Shown: in pieces, positions 63,091 to 64,000 of the stretch
How positions within the stretch are numbered: position 1 is the first letter of the stretch
How the letters are laid out: every line of letters begins with the position of its first letter
Position numbers and translations under genes: made by a program
The notes under the pieces: generated by a model
Told to the model about the DNA's origin: nothing
The model's input: only the letters and a program-made list of their open reading frames with translations
Databases searched by the model: none
DNA from: Heliopora coerulea
Lineage: Eukaryota; Cnidaria; Anthozoa; Scleralcyonacea; Helioporidae
DNA length: 64,000 bases
Assembly (NCBI GenBank): GCA_030142905.1
Contig: JASJOG010000256.1
Location: forward strand, 97,001 to 161,000
Direction: 5' to 3'

Positions 63091-64000
63091 TTATTTTAAT
63101 ATTGTACCTTTATCCTGTTCCATTCTTGTAAACCCTAACCTAACTTTTTTCGACGTGAAGAACAACTTCGAACTTGCAATAATTCTCCATAAAGTGTATT
63201 TTCGCATATTTTTTGTGTCAAAGTAGACAAACCTTACTTCATTTGTTCTCGTAAGAATTCTGTTGATTTTTAAACGTGAAACACCCACCTGCTTTCTTCG
63301 TATTTATCAAAATACGGGCAGTTGCTGGTGACGTATTGTATATTTTAATTTTGAACCTTATATTTTACTGTATTTCTGGTTTTCATTGGTCGTGTATGAG
63401 TTCACATACTCTTTAAGGGCTCGATAAGTTCGTCTTTCTCTCGTTTAAAGGTAATTTTTTACCTCAGGTTTCTTCCTTTTTCATGTTCTTTCTTGCCTTG
63501 ATAAATAAATAGGTTTGCACTAAATCACATCTACCTAAACCAGGTCAACCACAAATTAACCATTTGATAAATCTGAAAATAATCCAAACCAAATCATAAG
63601 CCTTACCCTAACCTGAATAAGTTTATTGATTAAGTTTCTGAAAAGGTGAAGGGACAGCTGTGGATTGCATCCCTGAAGAGCCCCCAGAATTTTGGGGTAA
63701 AGTTTGGCACCATTCTGAGGTTCAGGCTGGTTAAGCAATATAAAATCAGTTTGTCAGAATAAAATAAGAGCTGCTTTTAGCATTACGTACAACCGTACAA
63801 GCTACCTACAGCCACATTTTAATTTTCAAGTATTAATTTTATTAGTAAGACGCAACCAAGTACCAAAGCTTTTTCCGTGGGATGGCAGACGAAATTGAAA
63901 AGCCTTGGTTACGAGATTGAGTAAGACATTAATGAGTTCTACACGCCAATAAGAGCAATACACCTAACTACCGCTAACGAAGCAAAAATTTATAGTCACT
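63091..64000. other. Non-coding flank right of outer Polinton
   Basis: No gene, RNA or repeat is recognised; only short ORFs. Confidence 0.45.

Overview
The window looks like animal genomic DNA, most likely from a cnidarian or a similar invertebrate. It is AT-rich, and the only well-supported genes belong to mobile elements: Penelope-like retroelements (PLEs), a CR1/Jockey-like LINE, a Crypton-type recombinase remnant, tRNA-like SINEs, TTAGGG-type repeats and, mainly, Polinton/Maverick (adintovirus-like) DNA virus elements. The taxon is an inference from the repeat content. No host marker gene is visible.

Layout. 1-333 is the right terminal inverted repeat (TIR) of a Polinton whose body lies to the left of the window. 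334-12144 is mostly non-coding with old repeats: a Crypton-type pseudogene, a candidate MITE, an unrecognised basic ORF, SINE-like copies and a TTAA-flanked 2-kb element. 12145-19176 and 19270-26301 are two nearly identical direct copies of a 7,032-bp block. Each copy holds two different degraded PLE fragments, a 348-codon gag/ORF1-like gene, a tRNA-like sequence and degenerate telomere-type repeats. 27250-28110 is a broken LINE.

28607-63084 is the core of the window: a complete but decayed Polinton (TSD ATGGCA on both sides) that was hit by a second Polinton of a related family, 33726-51754 (TSD AAAATT on both sides), in the same orientation. Without the insert the outer element is about 16.4 kb; the inner one is 18,029 bp. 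Their gene orders match. Leftward: protein-primed DNA polymerase B, small membrane/coiled-coil proteins, fibre-like protein(s), penton-like minor capsid protein and an unidentified conserved membrane-anchored protein. Rightward: integrase with chromodomain, an acidic protein with a hydrophobic tail, the double-jelly-roll-like major capsid protein, a packaging ATPase and a small conserved protein. Leftward again: a protein with a myristoylation-type N-terminus and a small Cys-rich protein.

Polymerase and integrase would copy and insert the element. The two capsid proteins, the ATPase and the fibre proteins would build and fill a virion. The inner copy keeps polymerase, major capsid, 521-residue protein and fibre genes open, but integrase, ATPase, penton, acidic protein and one small gene each carry a break, so it is not autonomous as sequenced. 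The outer copy is broken almost everywhere.

The most unusual signals are these: phage-tail-fibre-type repeats joined to lectin-like heads, with 1, 2 or 8 repeats in the three genes; a poxvirus-late-like TAAATG context at most starts; composite ETS/CRE-type sites repeated in the outer TIRs; GC-rich mini-hairpins scattered through the inner element; and the lack of an adenovirus-type protease gene.
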